Program-made: the position numbers and the translations under genes
Assembly (NCBI GenBank): GCA_002720535.1
Contig: PBIU01000003.1
Span: 263,160-278,517 of the forward strand
Direction of reading: 5' to 3'
From: Candidatus Pelagibacterales bacterium
GTDB lineage: Bacteria > Pseudomonadota > Alphaproteobacteria > TMED109
Length of the DNA: 15,358 nucleotides
The notes under the pieces: model-generated
What the model was told of the DNA's origin: nothing
The model's database searches: none
What the model saw: only the letters and a program-made list of their open reading frames with translations
Shown: in pieces, positions 14,101-15,358 of the stretch
Numbering within the stretch: position 1 is the first letter of the stretch
How the letters are laid out: every line of letters starts with the position of its first letter

Positions 14101-14649
14101 TAATTTTAATTCTGTTTCATGTTTTCTAGCATGAATACCAGAAATACCTGCTGCTTCTTCTAATATTTGTCTTCTTTCTTGGGGTTTAGAATTAATAATT
14201 CTGCTCACTTGACCTTGATCCACAATGGCATTTGATCTAGAGCCTATAGCTAGGTCTGCAAATAATATCTGAACGTCCCTTTGTCTTACACCCTTATTAT
14301 TGATTGTATAAGTAGAACCTATATCCTTCTCAATCTTCCTAGATACTTCAATTTCATCCTCATTTTCGAGCGATTGCATAGAATTATCATTATTTTTTAT
14401 AGTTACAACAACTTCAGCAGAGTTGCGAGAAGCTCGACCTTTTGTACCGGAAAATATTAGGTCATTCATTTCCCCTGCTCTTAATCTAGAAGGCCCAGCC
14501 TCCCCCATATTCCACTTAATTGCTTCAACAATATTTGATTTACCACATCCATTTGGGCCCACCAAGCCTGTAAGTCCTTCTTTGATATCTAATACAGTAG
14601 TATCGACAAAAGATTTAAAGCCAGTAATTTTAAGTTTAGTAAATTTCAT
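11176..14649 (-). CDS. smc: Chromosome segregation/condensation protein Smc
   Basis: A complete 1157-residue SMC ATPase, the core of the bacterial condensin that works with ScpA and ScpB in chromosome organisation. The N-terminal head has Walker A GPNGCGKSN at 31-39 and a Q-loop region near 145-147 (DQGQVSR). Lys/Glu/Asn-rich coiled coils at about 170-510 and 630-1010 flank a hinge at about 513-625. The hinge has KGYEKAIEASLGHGL and LWRWDGYT (611-618), the form usual in alphaproteobacterial Smc. The C-terminal head has the signature LLSGGEQ at 1055-1061, Walker B ILDEVDAPLDE with D1084/E1085, and the switch histidine in THN (H1118). The dsbA-like gene lies 83 bases upstream and the F0 operon 96 bases downstream. 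No strong ribosome binding site is seen. Confidence 0.97.
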   Translation of the reverse strand: MKFTKLKITGFKSFVDTTVLDIKEGLTGLVGPNGCGKSNIVEAIKWNMGEAGPSRLRAGEMNDLIFSGTKGRASRNSAEVVVTIKNNDNSMQSLENEDEIEVSRKIEKDIGSTYTINNKGVRQRDVQILFADLAIGSRSNAIVDQGQVSRIINSKPQERRQILEEAAGISGIHARKHETELKLKSTENNLEKLEEIISNDKLRLKELSRQTKQAKRYKNIAENIRKTEAIILYQRWNDTIKYIEANKIELQSYGDKVDDITRNISKKELIKDKIDTELPLLRSENKNYSNLLNKLEVEYNILVNEEDNLLVEQNNQKENIIYIENEILNDSKIFNELKHESDELSKEINKLNANNDKSTLNKINENLEKAKKEENIILEELKAAEIDLNINLSQRENFISEIKKLEIEKKENIQYLEKTKKELSLLKKIDINKDTKEKFTKKIEQLKTSLLKFNDEEKDLQTNLNDINTKIKNYQDSINKQNIILQNNYRSLEQFNASKNILTKLFESENDNTVLNSLKFPKGYEKAIEASLGHGLKASLEKSDIEWRNIDQKSLFELPENLNNLAEFTKGVPEVINILKLTGIVNSTVQGDQLQNKLKPGQQLVTKNGGLWRWDGYTHNEKAKTPANQILQNKSNLKEINSKINKTLINIDKNKNEIDLLEIKIKNAEKNIKIYNDSLTIINENKLKLRDEIELVQNNLASHIENNSEERAKVAILESSIEKSDQKNQLIITTLDNLIKQQNSLVKEDILKKNIEKIAIANSDKKGNLTNQISIYQKELSFIENKEQQLEQFKNEKKRLSNQIDNISERLNKLTNRKEELEKNIKDMQLKPNELKENKKNILEQIDKIKKELFDSENKLSVAETNNRNTSNELKKLNEELILQRENKARLEGLLTQAAEKQKDDKSIIFDKLNIEPNDFHKLLDINEELPNLEKANLDLEKLLLQRDRIGPVNLVAEEDSKKLVDKLEEIENEKEDLVNAISKLRTSIRSINKEAKIRLMEAFTKVNKNFKILFTELFGGGEAFLALTEEDNPLESGLELMASPPGKKLQQMSLLSGGEQALTSMALIFSVFLTKPSPICILDEVDAPLDESNVDRFLDLIESISEKSKTRFVVVTHNRLSMSRMHRLYGVTMQEPGVSQLVSVSLKEAEKFEKTE

Positions 14650-14682
14650 AAAGAAGCCATAAATAAAAGAACTACACTATAA

Positions 14683-14710
14683 ATTCTATGACATTATTTT
14701 TAATATACAA
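14683..14710 (-). promoter_or_regulatory. Weak candidate promoter for smc
   Basis: In the 83-base dsbA-smc gap the minus strand has TTGTAT (14710-14705, 3 of 6 to TTGACA) and, 16 bases on, TAGAAT (14688-14683, 5 of 6 to TATAAT), about 34 bases before the smc start. No hairpin terminator for the dsbA-like gene is visible here, so smc could also be read through from upstream. Confidence 0.25.
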
Positions 14711-14732
14711 AATATTCTTTTCACTTATTTAA

Positions 14733-15326
14733 TTATTTTGTTAATTCTTTTAATTTTTTTATATCAAATTTTCCCTCTACTTTTTTCTCATTTACAAAGA
14801 ATGTTGGTGTAGCCTCTACACCTTTAATATCTATTGCATATTTTCTGCCTGCTAATAATGATTTCCATCGATTTTGATTTTCTTCATTTTCTTCTAAACA
14901 TGACAAAATACGATTTTTGTCTAGTCCTAAAGGGTTTAAAACCGTATTAATTGATTCTAAAATATTATCACTTTGAGTCCATTCAATTTGCTTTTGAAAC
15001 AGCCTATTTAATACTGGGAAGAATTGCTTATCATTCATACATTGGGTTATCATAGAACCTATCATTGCTCCTCTATCTAGAGGGAAATCATAAAATATAA
15101 GTTTAGCCTTACCAGTATCAATAAATTCTTTTTTAATCTTATCTAAGTTATTATTATGAAAACTTGCACAATGCCCACATGACATAGATGCATATTCTTC
15201 AATAACTATTTGAGCTGTTTCATCCCCTAATGTTCTTCCAGGAAGTGGTTTTGCAGTATCTTCAGAAAATACTGATACAGGACATATTATAATTAATAAT
15301 AATAATATATTAGTTAATATTTTCAT
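14733..15326 (-). CDS. DsbA-like periplasmic thiol-disulfide oxidoreductase
   Basis: A 197-residue DsbA/BdbD-type protein with a signal peptide (residues 1-21, ending near VFS before EDT). The thioredoxin-fold active site is C50-G-H-C53 in ASMSCGHCASFH, with the alpha-helical insertion between, and cis-Pro P174 in EATPTFFVN. A second cysteine pair, C96 (ITQCMND) and C143 (LSCLEEN), resembles the structural disulfide described for Wolbachia alpha-DsbA1. It should introduce or shuffle disulfides in secreted proteins; its recycling partner (DsbB or another) is not in the window. A strong ribosome binding site AAGGAG at 15334-15339, 7 bases before the ATG, fixes the start. A DsbA-type gene ahead of smc is a recurring alphaproteobacterial arrangement. 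Only 32 bases lie between this start and the window edge, so the promoter is not visible with certainty. Confidence 0.92.
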   Translation of the reverse strand: MKILTNILLLLIIICPVSVFSEDTAKPLPGRTLGDETAQIVIEEYASMSCGHCASFHNNNLDKIKKEFIDTGKAKLIFYDFPLDRGAMIGSMITQCMNDKQFFPVLNRLFQKQIEWTQSDNILESINTVLNPLGLDKNRILSCLEENEENQNRWKSLLAGRKYAIDIKGVEATPTFFVNEKKVEGKFDIKKLKELTK

Positions 15327-15358
15327 TTTTCAGCTCCTTAAATAAGTTTTTTTAATCT

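Noticed and set aside
11176..14649. Asn/Lys-rich coiled coils of Smc considered as a repeat or low-complexity insertion
   Set aside because: No regular repeat unit was found; head, hinge and coil lengths are normal for Smc, and the composition follows the AT-rich genome.
1..15358. tRNA, CRISPR, insertion sequence, phage or toxin-antitoxin modules
   Set aside because: No gap exceeds 100 bases, and I saw no direct repeat arrays, transposase motifs, cloverleaf-like sequences or small paired genes.

Overview
The window is gene-dense, very AT-rich bacterial chromosome, most likely from an alphaproteobacterium with a small, streamlined genome. Four things point there. The F0 part of ATP synthase is a separate operon (atpI-atpB-atpE-atpF'-atpF) with no F1 genes behind it and with two different b-type subunits. 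Smc has the alphaproteobacterial style of hinge (LWRWDG motif). A dsbA-type gene precedes smc. The left arm reads like the alphaproteobacterial cytochrome-oxidase neighbourhood (DUF983, surf1, thrB, rnhA, peroxiredoxin, thrC, GNAT). Threonine biosynthesis, respiration and ATP synthase together suggest a free-living or only mildly reduced organism. I cannot name the genus. No intergenic gap exceeds 100 bases, and I saw no RNA gene, mobile element, CRISPR array or long repeat.

Left arm (1-6535, + strand): the 3' end of a DUF983 gene, surf1, ctaA (heme A synthase), thrC, a RimJ/RimL-like acetyltransferase, an ScsB/DsbD-type thiol-disulfide reductase and a Prx5-type peroxiredoxin. Surf1 and CtaA serve heme-copper oxidase assembly. 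The genes are tightly packed, with an 11-base surf1/ctaA overlap and gaps of 4 to 72 bases elsewhere, so most of them are probably cotranscribed.

Middle (6532-8538): thrB and rnhA run on the minus strand, overlap each other by 8 bases, and meet the peroxiredoxin gene head-on at a shared TTAA. Divergent from thrB is a small predicted lipoprotein of unknown function. ThrB and ThrC catalyse consecutive last steps to threonine but lie in opposite-strand units here.

Right arm (8543-15326, - strand): a DsbA-like periplasmic oxidoreductase, smc, then the F0 operon. A clear sigma70-type promoter (TTGACA-N17-TATCTT) lies in the smc-atpI gap, the best promoter in the window. The operon ends 4 bases from the convergent lipoprotein gene.

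I found no previously undescribed system. Points worth a second look are the shuffled alphaproteobacterial gene block (no M16 peptidase, no ispH, inverted prx), the cysteine-pair form of CtaA, the cluster of envelope thiol-redox proteins, signal-peptide-like N-termini on both b-type subunits, and the conserved-looking lipoprotein.
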